Shown: in pieces, positions 23,401 through 34,565 of the stretch
Numbering within the stretch: position 1 is the stretch's first letter
Layout of the letters: each line of letters opens with the position of its first letter
Origin: Arthrinium phaeospermum
Lineage: Eukaryota; Ascomycota; Sordariomycetes; Amphisphaeriales; Apiosporaceae
NCBI GenBank assembly: GCA_006503535.1
Contig: QYRS01000004.1
Span: forward strand, 1,178,001-1,242,000
Direction: 5' to 3'
Length of the DNA: 64,000 nucleotides
Position numbers and translations under genes: made by a program
The notes under the pieces: model-generated
Databases searched by the model: none
Seen by the model: the letters and a program-made list of their open reading frames with translations, nothing else
Told to the model about the DNA's origin: nothing

Positions 23401-26400
23401 ATAAGACAATGGCGAGCGACGGCCTGATCACTGCTGCCTACTGGCGATCCAATCTGGAGTCGCCTGTCCGGTTCACTGAGGCCGTGACAAATCTTCTGAA
23501 TCTATCTCTATCTGGTGGGAAGATCGATGCGCTGGTCGAGATTGGTCCCCATCCAGCTCTTATGGGCCCGCTGGAGCAGATCATGAAGAGCGTAGACAAA
23601 CCAGTGCCATATGTTTCGACGCTGACGAGAAACACTAATGGAGTCGAATCGTTACTCCAACTTGCTGGGACTCTGTTCGGTCTCAATGCCGATATCGATA
23701 TGGCGGCAGTGAATGCCATGGACGAGGGGCCTGGGCTTCTCTCGCATGGCTGTACTGCCATCGACCTTCCTAAATACCAATTCACATACAGCCCCGTCAG
23801 CTACTATGAGTGCAGGGCCAGTAAAGAGTACCGGCTGCGAAAGGTACCTCGACATGATCTACTTGGGTCGAGACTACCCGGTGCCAGCAAGTTGCAGCCT
23901 CAGTGGCGCAATGTCCTCCGTGTCAAGGACGTTCCCTGGCTCAGTGACCATCGTTTGATTCCAGACACCGTATTGCCAGCTTCGTGTTTCGTTGCCATGG
24001 CAATAGAAGCTGCTGCGAGAGTCTACCATGAGGTGCCCGAAGGGCTTCAAATCACAGGGTTTTCTCTTCGAAAACTGGATATCTCAGCTGCAATGAAATT
24101 CCCAGACGATGACGCCGGCATTGAGTACATGTTTAGTATGAGCCAAACTGAGGCGGGCACCGCGAGCTCGCCTGCTTGGGCCAGTTTCGCCGTCAGCTCA
24201 GTGAGCGGCGATTCGGATGAGTGGACCGAACATTGCACCGGAATAATCAAGGTCGAGGTCACCGAGCCCGAAGCGATCGAAGCTATGAGTACCGAGATGG
24301 ATGCCCGATACCCGCAAGCCCAAGCTTGGTACGACAAATTCGCCGAGGTCGGCATCAACTTCGGTCCGACGTTCCAGTCCCTGTCTGACATTCAGGCCGA
24401 TCCTTATAAAGGACTTGCTAAGGCGAGCGTCGCCATGAACACGACCGAAGGCACTATGCAGGGCGAGTCGGAATACCTGATACATCCAGCAGCCCTCACC
24501 GGCGCATTCCAGCTTGGTGTCATCGCTAGCTACGGTGGCCAAATGGAGAAGGCAAGCTCCGCGTTCGTTCCGGTGCACATTTCACAGATGTACGTGAACG
24601 CCGGTATCAGCGGCAATTCCGCCGTGGCCGTAGCCCAAGGAAAGACTGCGGGTCTCCGAGGCGTCCACATCGACCTGCAGCTGATGGACAAGAGCGGCCG
24701 GGTGGCGCTGCAGGTGGAAAAGCTTCGCTGCATTAGCTTCAAGGAGTCGAAGAAGTCGGCCAAAGACTTCGAGGCGAAAAGAGCCTTCAGCAGCCCCTTC
24801 GCCCGCCTAGCTTGGAAGCCGGATATTCGACAAATGAACAACCGTCAGGCGCGGCAGCTATTCCCCCCTCCGGCGGAGAACAAGGCAGGAGCTGCCATGC
24901 TGGAGACTGTCGACATGGTCTGCTGCCTGGTCGTCATGGACATTTATGAGAGGTTCGTTCGCGACGGTGATGGGCCTCAGCCCAAGGGAGAGCTACGCCA
25001 CTGGCTCGATTGGGTCAGGAAGTGCGGCGAAGAGGACCAGCGTTCCAACATGGCGCATGCCAGGCAACTATCCCCTGATGACCGCCAGCAACTACTTCAG
25101 AAGCTCCGCGAGCAGGCAGGTGACAAGCCCGAAGTTGAGGCCGCCATGCGTCTGCAGAAGAATATCGGCGATATCCTCACCCATCACAACACAGGCACTG
25201 ACGTCCTCGTCCCTGATGGCCTCCTTATGTCGCTCTATGAAAAGGGCCACGTTATCAGCGGCGCATTTCCTCAGCTGGCGAATGTGATGGATGCTCTCGG
25301 CCATGTCAACCCCAATATGCGCATTCTAGAAGTCGGGGCGGGAACGGGATCAGCCTCGCGTGTGGTGATGGGTGCCCTAACCGGAACGAACGGCATCAAG
25401 CGCTATAGCAACTACACCTTTACCGACATCTCAGCCAGGTTCGTCGCGTCGGCGCAAGATTCCCTGTCTGCGTACCGTGACGTGAACTACGCCGTGCTGG
25501 ATATCGAGCAGGACCCGCTCGCAAAAGGGTTCGAACCTGTTTACGACGTTGTCGTGGTCTGTGAAACCATTCACAACACGGCGAACATGGAGAAGACCCT
25601 GGCGAATTGCCGCAGGCTCCTGAAGTCTGGTGGCAAGCTGGTGCTCGTGGAAAGCATCCGCATCCGCGTCCTGCTTACGCTCCTGTATGGAACCCTCCCA
25701 AGATACTGGCTCGGCGCTGCCGACGGCCGCACGGAGGGCCCCTACATGAACCAGGAGACATGGGATGCGTATCTGCGCAAGGCAGGCTTCTCGGGGGCGG
25801 AACTGGTCATCGACGACTATGAGCGGCCTAGCAGCTCTACATCAGTTATCGTCTCTACAAAGCTTGCAGGCAGTGTCGAAGACGTATCACGCAGTGCGAA
25901 CGAGAGACTCAATATCGACGAGGTCATCAGCCCAATCACACCATCCATTAACGGCGTGGTGCATCTTCTCCTTGGCACCGACGGCGATCAGCCAGCGCTA
26001 TTCAAAACTGTCGCTGATGCCTTCGAGCATCGCGGGGTTGCAACCAAGATGGTCCTCCTGGAGGATGTTCTGGAGACTGTGCCGGCTGGTGCGCGTGTCG
26101 TGGCTTTCCTTAGTACCAGAGACAACCTCCTGCTCGCCGATGAGCCACGCCTCAAAGCGTTCCAATACCTCGCCAAGACGGTGGAGAGCATGGTGTGGCT
26201 GACCTCGAGTGGTGTCGTCAAAGGTCGGAATGCAGTTGCTGGGTTCATGATTGGACTGATGAGAACCATTGCCTCGGAAAATCCCGCGAGCCGATTCATG
26301 TCGATTGACGTAGACGCCGAAAACTTTGAGATTGCAGACGGCGACGAGGAAGATCGGTTTGATCTCGTCCGCTGCATCGTGGACCAAGAAATTGCCCTTT

Positions 26401-28697
26401 ATGGCGAAGGGTCGTCGCCGGGAAGCGAGGGACAGGTCAAGGATCGCGAACTGGCCTGGCAAGATGGATGCATGTGGGTTAGCCGCGTTGTGCCCGACGC
26501 AGGACTCGCACCCTACGCCGATTCAAATAAGACACCGTCGAGCTCCGGCTACGATATGATATCCCTCGGGAAGCTGGGGCCGGTCCGTGCGGCCTTCGAG
26601 ACCCCGGGCAGCTTGAGCTCACTGTACTTCCGAGCCTATACGGAGATGTTGCAGCCGATCCCGGCTGATCACATCGAGGTGAGAGTGCGAGCCATGGGAT
26701 TGAACTGGAAAGACTTGGGTCTCTCTTCTGGTCGGTCCCACGCGGACGGCAGTAATCTCTCTTCGGAATACGCCGGGACTGTGACCCGAGTGGGAGCCGA
26801 CGTTGACAGTGTGGCCGTGGGCGACCGCGTCTACGGCATAGGCAGGGGTCATTTCGGAAACTACACGTGCGTCCCTGCGATCTTCGCGCAGAAGCTCCGA
26901 CCCACCGACAAGTCGGCGGAATTGGCGACGATGCCACTCGTCTTTGCGACAGCCGTCTATGCCTTCCAGTATGTGGCCCGTATCAGGAAGGGCATGAAAG
27001 TGCTGATCCAATCGGCCACTGGAGGCTTGGGACTTGCGGCGATCCAGGTCGCCCAATCGAAGGGTGCCGACATATATGCCACCGTCAGCAGTGACGAGAA
27101 GATCAAGTTCTTGGTCGACACCGTCGGTATCGAGCCCGATCACATTTTCTCCTCGCGAGATCCCAGAGCCTTGGCTCGTGCGGCCAAATCCTGTTGTAGC
27201 AAAGGCGGTTTCGATGTGATTCTGAGCAGCGCCGTTGGGGGCGACACTCTGCACCAATCACTGAAGGCTCTCGCCCCTATGGGTCATTTGGTAGATGTCG
27301 GACGCCGAGACGTGCTTGAGTCCAAGGACCTGGCCCTGGAGCTCTTCCAGAAGAACGTCAACTTCTCGTCGTTCGACCTTAACCTCGTGCTCGACAACGA
27401 CCCGGAGCTCGGCGGCGAGCTGATGGAAGCGGTCAACGATCTCTACCAGGTCGGTTTTATCACACCGATCCATCCCATCACTGTCTCGGACATCGCCGAT
27501 CTGGACAAGACACTCGTGAGTTTCTCGAAGGGTGCGCATATCGGAAAGCTAGTCGTCTCCTTCCAGAACCCCAAGTCCCAAATGAAGGTGGTCCGAGAGC
27601 CGAAGTCGTGGAGCTTCAAGCCCGATTCCCGCTTTGTCATCACCGGTGGGATGGGTGGACTTGGTCGTGGTATCATTCGATGGATGGTCGACCGCGGCGC
27701 TCGCGACTTCCTGGTTCTTTCTAGGCGGGGAGTCGCCACGCCGGAGTCGGAAATGCTGGTAAAAGACTTAGAGACCCGCGGAGTTAAAATCGAATCAGCC
27801 GAGTGCGACGTCAGCAACCGTGACGATGTTATGGAGGTCATCTCGGAGTCTGCAGGCCAGCCGATCCGAGGCATCGTTCACGCGGCCACGTCGGTGTCGG
27901 ATCTGCCCTTCGACAGACTGACGATCGATCAATGGCAGGACGGGTTCGCCGCCAAAGCGCTGGGCACGTTGAACCTGCACGAGGCCACCAGCTTGCTGCC
28001 TTTGGACTTCTTCGTCATGGTGACGTCGACCGAGTCGATCTGGGCACCTCCTACCCAGGCGGCTTATGTCGCCGCCAACAACTTCCAGGATTACTTTGCG
28101 CGCTACCGCCGCAACTTGGGCTTGCCTGCATCCACTGTCTCATACGGCCTCGTGGCTGATGTTGGGTCCGACTTCCGCGACACATCTGCCATGGCCAGCG
28201 ATATGTACGCCCGCAACAAAGCCATGGTCATCTCGGAACACCAAGTCTTGGCCCAACTCGAACCGGCCTTCCTCTACTCGGTCCCGTACAAGCACGTCGC
28301 CTCCGATTGGATCGGCAAACAGCACGATCCGCTCTCGGCCGCCAATCTTTACACCTGCATGGACCCTGCTGCATTGGCGGCCATCGCCAGGGGGTCGGCC
28401 GACACCCACGCGCCTCGGTGGTACAGCGACGGACGTGTGTCGCTTATCATGCGCGCGATGCAGGATGCGAACCTCGCCGCCAGCGGTTCCGAGCTGCCGC
28501 AGGACCACAACGGCAGCAACGGCAACAACATCGACGAGCGGGAGCAGACCCGGCCGTCGCGCAGCTGGGAGAGGGCGATGACGGAGCCGAAGCGGTCGCG
28601 GTCGTCGTGGACGGCGGCGCCGCGGCGGTCGCCGACGATATCGTCGCATCAGTCGGCGGGTCGGACGTGGACCATGTCGAGGAAGTCGCCGTGGTAA
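20438..28697 (+). CDS. Highly reducing polyketide synthase, no recognisable ACP
   Basis: Exons 20438-20495, 20551-21022 and 21092-28697 (GT-AG, in frame); about 2,711 residues. Domain order KS-MAT-DH-CMeT-ER-KR. KS: 'NTACSSS' with Cys184, 'ECHGTGSQAGD' with His321, 'NLGHTEG' with His363. A Ser/Thr/Asn-rich linker of about 150 residues follows. MAT: 'GHSSGE' with Ser796, but where this clade usually reads AYHSxHM it reads 'AYNCRHM'. DH: 'WLSDHRLIPDTVLP' with His1130, but 'HPAALTGAFQ' has Thr1313 where LDG/LD is usual. CMeT: 'ILEVGAGTGSAS' near 1590. ER: 'QSATGGLGLAAIQVA' near 2150. KR: 'TGGMGGLGRG' near 2361 and Tyr2502 in 'AAYVAANNFQ'. After the KR the protein ends in a short low-complexity tail; the phosphopantetheine-site motif (GxDSL) is absent in all frames to the stop and beyond. 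Related PKSs carry an ACP here. Product cannot be predicted. Confidence 0.9.
22004..22051 (+). repeat. 24-bp tandem duplication in the PKS linker
   Basis: Two 24-base copies with one mismatch encode TAKSTVNL twice inside the KS-MAT linker. In-frame expansion of a disordered linker. Confidence 0.8.
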
Positions 28698-29332
28698 TTA
28701 GAGGGCGTTGCCGACCCCTTTTACGCCATAGTGTCCTCTCTGAAGAGACGAAAACATGATTTGAAGAATTGAGGCGATGATGATGCCCACACCTAGCCTA
28801 ATGATTTGGCAGGACAGCAAGAGAGAATGAAATTACGACAGCTACTGGAGTTATAATATATACACACACTATTTACTCCCATAATACATGAGATCCTACC
28901 ACCTGGCCTTGAATCCATTGATCGCCTACGACATCCTGTTCACAATGGCCACAGAACCTGTGGTAATAAAAGATATGCAGAATCGCTACACTGAGAGAGG
29001 AGGCAGTGCCGTCCGTACTTGGCATGCGGCATACTCGGTAAAATCCTGTTCAGCAGGCAAAGTGGAATCAGATTGATCCTGTCACCAAATGTGATAACAA
29101 ATTTTGACGACCAAAAGCACGGTCTGGGGTACGGAGTACGCACAAACCGCCAACCGCACACACCTGAGCGTCCGGGGTAGGGCGGCTGGTGCCATTGTGA
29201 TTCTCCACATGGGCCGTAAAAGTCGAGCCAACTTTTGCTGCTCGGTATCCTATCCCACTGTTTTTCATTTCACCGCTTCATTTTCCCAGAGACGCACGCT
29301 TGGCTCGAATTGGAGAGATAACAACTTGAACA

Positions 29333-29375
29333 CAGCCAGCAGCCAGCCAGCAGCCAGCCAGCAGCCAGCCAGCAG
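29333..29375 (+). repeat. 11-bp tandem repeat (CAGCAGCCAGC), about 4 copies
   Basis: A perfect or near-perfect short tandem repeat of 43 bases in non-coding DNA. Confidence 0.8.
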
Positions 29376-29989
29376 TCCCTGCTTGGGCATTCCACTTTCG
29401 CAGCTATGCCATATTGGAGATTACACTTTCGCGTGCTAGTCATGCGACGTCAGAAGCTGAGCCGGCGCGCCTTGGGTCTGCCGGTCTGGGACAGCAAGCG
29501 GGTTTGGCAGGCCACGGACTGCCACGGTACCCCTGCGGCACATGCCGGGCCTCTGCAGGGCTTCAAGGGCTTCTGCGGAACATAGAGGGGTCGGGTCAGG
29601 TTCGGCGACCCATAATCACCCAATCCTCCCAATCGACAGGGATCGGGGAGCGAGCTTGGCTGTCAACGGTCCCAACGGTCGCGAACCCCCCTGCCTAGCC
29701 GCGTGATAGCAGCCGTCACTAGCTGTGCGTGAAACCAAGACGATGGACCGCCTTTGCACCGTTCATGTCCATGGTTGGCGCGACAAGTCGCCGTGCCCCG
29801 TCGCCATCCCCGTCACCATCCCCGTCGCCTCGACTTGAACTTTTTTTCCTTTGGGCAAGCTGCAGGCAGCTCCGGTTGTGGTGCGACGTAACTAGCAAGT
29901 CGAACGTTACGGGAAAGGGAAAATCCTCACACTAAACCACCCTCTCCTCGCTCTCCACTTACCGTACCACGTCGACGTTGCGTCCCAAG

Positions 29990-29995
29990 TATAAA
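29990..29995 (+). promoter_or_regulatory. TATA box of the acyltransferase gene
   Basis: TATAAA 108 bases before the start codon, followed by a CT-rich stretch of the kind seen at fungal transcription starts. Confidence 0.5.
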
Positions 29996-30102
29996 GACAG
30001 GAGCAGACCAATATTCACGCCAGTATTGCATGCTCTCCTCTTTCAATCACACTTTGTTGCCTCCAAGTATAGCTTATAACTTATAGCTTAATCATCGACA
30101 TA

Positions 30103-31592
30103 ATGGCCCAACCCGAGACGATCGAGCTTCGGCCGACAGGCTGGGAGACGGACCCGGATGAGGAACGCTACAAGGTCTCCACCATCGACCTCACCCCCCT
30201 CGAGATGTACAACCACTATGTCATCTTCTGGCGGCTGGAGCAGGACACCATAGAAGATGCCATCGCCGTATTAAGGGCCGGTCTCGAGAAGACCTTGTCA
30301 CAGGCGCGGCATCTGGTCAGCACCATCGAGATGGATGCCGACGGAGGCTATTCGTTCGTCAAGAGGAAGGAAACGACGGCCAAGCTGGTCATCATGAGGT
30401 ATGACAGCGAGGGGGACAAATGGCCATCGATGGACGACATCGAGGCGGCTCACTTTGCGCAACACTCGCTGGGTGACGACTTGGGCAAATGGGGTAAGTT
30501 TGGTCCCAGCGCTCCCTGGTCGGGGCATACATAGTTACTAATGACTGCTGGGCAGGCATCCCTCACATGCTGTGGGGCGAGCGGCCCGAGGCCGAACTCG
30601 TCAACCAGCCCACCACGGCCGCCTTCCAGATCAACGTGGTCCGGGGTGGCATCGTGTTCAGTATACAGAGCCACCACTACGCTAGCGACGTCATGGGCTT
30701 CTGCAACTTCAACCATCAGCTTGCCGACAACTGTGTTGCTATCTCGCGTGGCACCCCTTTCCCTGCCTGGGATCCTGCCAACATTGATGCGAGCCGCTTC
30801 TACCGGTCCCTGCCAGAAGACAAGATGATTGATGGGCCGCCGGTGCTGCCGCGCCACCCCGGCCATGGCCCGCAGGAAGTCGCCCTCTTCCACCTGCCTC
30901 AGAGCAAAGCTGCCGAGATCAAGAAGCTGGCGTCGCCTGCTAATCCCAAGGAGCACTGGATCTCGACCTACGACGCCATGTGCGCCTTCATCTGGCGCGC
31001 CGTGAACCGGGTCCGCGCCCCTCTCTACCAACCCGACCTCGCCAGCCCTCTGTGGTGGGGATGTGCCGTCAACATGCGCCCACGGCTGCACAACCCGCCG
31101 TGTCCGGACCGCATGATGCACAACGTGGTGGCGGGGGCCTTTTCCGACACGCTGCCGGTTCGGCCCATGACGGTGGGCGAGGTCATCTCGTCCGACGTGC
31201 CGCTCTCGCGCCTGTCGGGCTACGTGCGGGCCATGACGAGCGCCTGCACCGAGGAGCACCTGGAGGCGCTGGTGGACGCCGTGGCGCCCATCCGCGACAA
31301 GCGCAGCATCAGCCTGCGCATCGACGCGCACCCGCCCATGAGCCTCTTCATCACGGACCACCGGCCCGGCGACGTCAGCGACCTCGACTTCGGCTTCGGC
31401 AAGCCGCTGACGTACCGCCACATGTGCGGCGACCTCATCACGGCGGGGCTCATCTTCATGTACGCGCCCATCCAGTCGGCCGACCCGGACGAGGGCTGCA
31501 TGATGACCATCACCATGGAGAAGGAGCTGGTGCCCGTCCTGTGCGCGGACCCCGAGTGGAGTCGGTACTTTGAGTACCGAGGCGTGGATTGA
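30103..31592 (+). CDS. BAHD-type acyltransferase
   Basis: Exons 30103-30493 and 30556-31592 join in phase 1 (GTAAGT donor, CTAATGAC-type branch, CAG acceptor); 475 residues. Transferase family (PF02458) motifs are present: 'SHHYASDVMG' near residue 171 holds the HxxxD catalytic His, and 'DLDFGFGKP' near 408 is the DFGWG structural motif. 'NMRPRL' is also typical. Fungal members, such as trichothecene 3-O-acetyltransferase, move an acyl group from CoA to a hydroxyl of a secondary metabolite, usually in the cytosol. It is on the same strand as the PKS and next downstream, so a tailoring role on a polyketide is the natural guess. Unlike the neighbouring genes of the block, it shows no lesion. 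Confidence 0.87.
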
Positions 31593-31834
31593 ATTGATTA
31601 TGTTAGGAGCAAGAGCAAGAGCGGAGATGTGATGATTGTCCGGTGACGATAGATTCTTCATTTATACCCCCCATACGCAGGAACATATTCTATGCTATAT
31701 AGAACGAAATAGACAGAGAGGTGCTCAAGACGATGCGATGCCAGTTTCCCACCACCGCCGCATTGTGTGTGCTGTGTCCGCGGTTCGTTCCACTGTGGCT
31801 CCCCCCCATCCTATCCCCCGGCCCAATCATCAGC

Positions 31835-32294
31835 TTACACAGCGCCCTCGCACTGGGCCGCGCACTTATTGGGATCGGCGCCGAGGAAGAACATGCAGGT
31901 CCAGTAGCAGCCCTAATATGTCGCAAGAGGTGTCCCATTAAGTTAGTTTTAGTCCACCTCAGAGGGGGCGGGAGCAGACAGGTATATATGGATAATGGGT
32001 GCTACTTACCCCTCCTACGCCTGGTGGAGGGCCGCCACCACCACGGCGCTCGACATGTGCCTCCGTCTTGGTCTCGCTGCAGGCGGCGGAGGCGCTGCGG
32101 CGGGGGACCCGGCTGGTGGAGAAGGTGCTGCTGGCGGGGTACGGGATGGAGGCAGCGACGGTGCTGGCGGGGAACAGGGTCGAAGGCAGGGGGGTGCCGG
32201 ACGGGAACAGGGTGGAAGGGAGGGGGGTCTGGGCGGCGACGGCTGGGCTGGCGGCGGCGGCAGCGGCCAGGGCGATGAGAGGGGCGGAACGCAT
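31835..32294 (-). CDS. Small secreted protein with Pro/Ser repeats and a four-Cys tail
   Basis: Exons 32294-32010 and 31912-31835 (minus strand; GTAAGT donor, TTAG acceptor, phase 0) give 120 residues. The start is fixed by a clear signal peptide (MRSAPLIALAAAAAASPAVAA). The mature part opens with a direct repeat, TPLPSTLFPSG then TPLPSTLFPAS, then a Ser/Pro-rich stretch, a Gly/Pro hinge ('GGGGPPPGVGG'), and in exon 2 'GCYWTCMFFLGADPNKCAAQ', which with the next Cys gives four closely spaced cysteines at the C-terminus, probably two disulfides. No known family was recognised. Size, signal peptide and terminal Cys cluster fit the general class of effector-like or cell-wall small secreted proteins. 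The downstream exon makes this more than a chance open frame. Confidence 0.65.
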
Positions 32295-32411
32295 TGTTGA
32301 GAGAGGTGGATGTGTGGGAGGAAGTGGGATGTCGATGTGAGTAGTTGCTAGTGTTCGATGATGATGAAGGGAGGAAGTTCGAGTGCTGGAGGAAGGCATC
32401 GAGGGCACCTT

Positions 32412-32417
32412 TTTATA
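32412..32417 (-). promoter_or_regulatory. TATA box of the small secreted protein gene
   Basis: TATAAA (within TATAAAAAGG) on the minus strand, about 118 bases upstream of the start codon of the small secreted protein. Confidence 0.5.
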
Positions 32418-33480
32418 CTAGGCCCTTTGGCCCTGCCGGTGGGAACTTGAGAGAGAAAGAGGACCGTAATCAGATCGCATTTGGTAAGTTTTCGATTCGA
32501 GAGAGAAAGCCCGGGTTTTAATCTGCTTTTTTCGGATCATACTGAGCGCCCCTGGCGAGAACAGAACCTTAACCTATGAAGAGCAGTTTGCCCTCAGAAG
32601 TGCCCTGATCAGGCAATTCACCAAGCGAGCAAAGAGGGTCTCAGAGCTAATAGGCTACAATGGCTCTATTTCAAGTTCATATAGTTGCGAGTATACCGCT
32701 CTCTATAAATCTTTTGTTTCTGCTAGCTTTAGTCGACATCGAATGAAAATTAAAGGAAAAAAAGAACCAAGCGAGCAGAAAGTTTCCAGCAAGACAACCC
32801 GCGCAACGGTCATCCAGAAGCTGCAGCAAATTACTTGCATTGGCTGACTATTGTTCCTCCTTTATCACAAGTTAGACTTCGAACAAGCTGCTCACAGACG
32901 CACTTGAAATACGCACGTATGACTTCGTGTAAGTTTGACAGACAAAACGTGGATCTCGATTCTCTTTCGGCAGTGGAAAAGTGATGACATGTCTGAAATC
33001 TCTTTTTAGTCAATATCGTCTTTCTGGTGCTTGGGCCCTAAGCAATTTGTGGATGGGAGGCAACTCTCTCGTGATACTGCTTTTCTTTTCGCTATTATAT
33101 CGAACTACCGTGTGGGATCATATCTGCATACTGCTCCCCTCATACGACGGGGAAGCATAACTGCCGGGCATAAGGTCCCATCGTTGGGATCATCCGATAT
33201 AACATGTATTATGGATACAAAGTAGATATTAATGATATATTTCGAGGGAATTAAACTTACATTTGTGTAAGAAAGGGCATATCTATAGTGATGTCGCATG
33301 CCGACAGGGGACGGCAGTATATAAATTCCATGTTCTTCTCAACATTGGATCGCAACCCGAACCTATAAAAATACCACTTATGGGTCTGTCTGCTGAATGA
33401 GGAACACCGAGGCACCTTTCACTACCAAGGCCTCCAGCAGAGAAAAAGGCACAGATCGTCGACGCGCCGTTACCTTCGGC
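32418..33480. other. Intergenic region
   Basis: AT-rich and without a supported gene; upstream of the small secreted protein and downstream of the dehydrogenase. Confidence 0.45.
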
Positions 33481-34480
33481 TCAAGTGAACGGCTCGACCT
33501 GCTTTTCGCTCCACTCCCAGAACCGCCGTGCGGGATCGACACCACCTTCTCCCTCCGGCTTCGCTGCCCGCCGCAGCTCTTCGCAGATGGGACGGAGGCG
33601 TCCAAAGGGGAAGACATAGCCAGAAGCCGTCTCCGGGGTGACTTCGGGCGAGAAGCCGGCAAAGAGCTCCGTGTACGCGCCCTTGACGGCCGGGTAGTGC
33701 ATCAAGGCGACCTGCAGCCGCAACAGGAAGCTCTGCTGCGCAAAGAGCTCCGTGCGCAGGTTGCCCGGGTTGACGGACACACCGAGGATCCCCTTTGCGG
33801 CAAAGCGCTTGTTGAACTCGTGGCCGTGCGCCCACACGCCCACCTTGCTGATGCCGTAGCGGTGGAGGCTCGGTTTGGGGTCGTGGTAGTCTAGATTGTC
33901 CAGTTCGATCCCGATTTCCTTCTCGTGGTACACCTCGGCCCCGAAGGAGGAGACGAAGACGACGCGGACTTCGTGCGTGTGCGTGCCCTTGTCGGCCGCC
34001 GTGGCCAAGAGGGCGGGCATCAGCAGCTTGGTGAACAAGAACGGTCCCAGGCAGTTGACGCCCAGCTGCTTCTCGTAGCCCTGCGCCGTCTTCTCCACCA
34101 TCCCGTCCGCGCCGTCGTCGGCCGTCATGACCCCGGCGTTGTTGAAGAGGACGTGGAGCCTGGTTTCGGCCGCGAAAAAAACGCTCGGCCGCGGCTTTCA
34201 CGGATTGTAGATCGGTTAGATCCAGGGGAAGAAACACCAAGGTTCCGTTTGAGCGAGGCTCGGACTGCTTGGTATGCTGGATGGTGTCGCTTTCCGAGCG
34301 GGCCGCGAGGTACACGGTCGCATTCTTGGAGTAAAGGATGCGAGCGAGCTCCCGGCCGGCTCCCGAGGTGGCTCCGGTCACGATGTAGACCTTGCCGGTT
34401 AGATCAGGCACGTCTTTCTCTACGAAGTCTGGTGCCGGTGGAAAGCATTGCGTAAAGGTGCTGGAGAAAGTTGGCGGCAT
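33481..34480 (-). CDS. Bli-4-like short-chain dehydrogenase, broken by a one-base frameshift
   Basis: From the ATG to the stop is exactly 1,000 bases, one more than a whole number of codons, and the two halves lie in adjacent frames. The first half has 'FPPAPDFVEKDVPDLTGK' and the NAD(P) loop 'TGATSGAGRELA'. The second half, after the break, has 'VVFVSSFGAEV' with the catalytic Ser and 'YGISKVGVWAHG' with Tyr-x-x-x-Lys. The break sits in a run of seven A (plus strand 34175-34181) just before the conserved NNAG strand; six would keep the frame. No intron fits. Family: classical SDR close to the light-induced Bli-4 group, normally about 330 residues, cytosolic, acting on alcohols or ketones. 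Either a recent null allele or a homopolymer sequencing error. It starts 85 bases from the divergent RBR gene. Confidence 0.8.
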
Positions 34481-34565
34481 GACTGGTCAAGTGAGTATGA
34501 GATAAAGAGTGCCGTATCCCGAGAGGCGCGTTGTTATGACTAGAAGAGCGTGAAGAAAGCAAAGG

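Larger units (their letters stand above)
28698..30102. other. Intergenic region between PKS and acyltransferase
   Basis: 1.4 kb without a convincing gene. It begins with the expected ACP region's position but no ACP-like frame is present. It contains an 11-bp tandem repeat and, at its end, the acyltransferase promoter. Confidence 0.5.

Noticed and set aside
29333..29375. Transposon terminal repeat
   Set aside because: It is a simple 11-bp tandem repeat without an inverted partner or target duplication nearby.
30450..31661. 403-codon open frame on the minus strand opposite the acyltransferase
   Set aside because: Pure antisense shadow, rich in Arg/Val/His; the plus strand has the BAHD catalytic motifs.
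16184..34480. The sugar transporter as a member of the PKS block
   Set aside because: Its family normally imports sugars, and a 2.5-kb gap plus a pseudogene separate it from the PKS; proximity alone is weak evidence.
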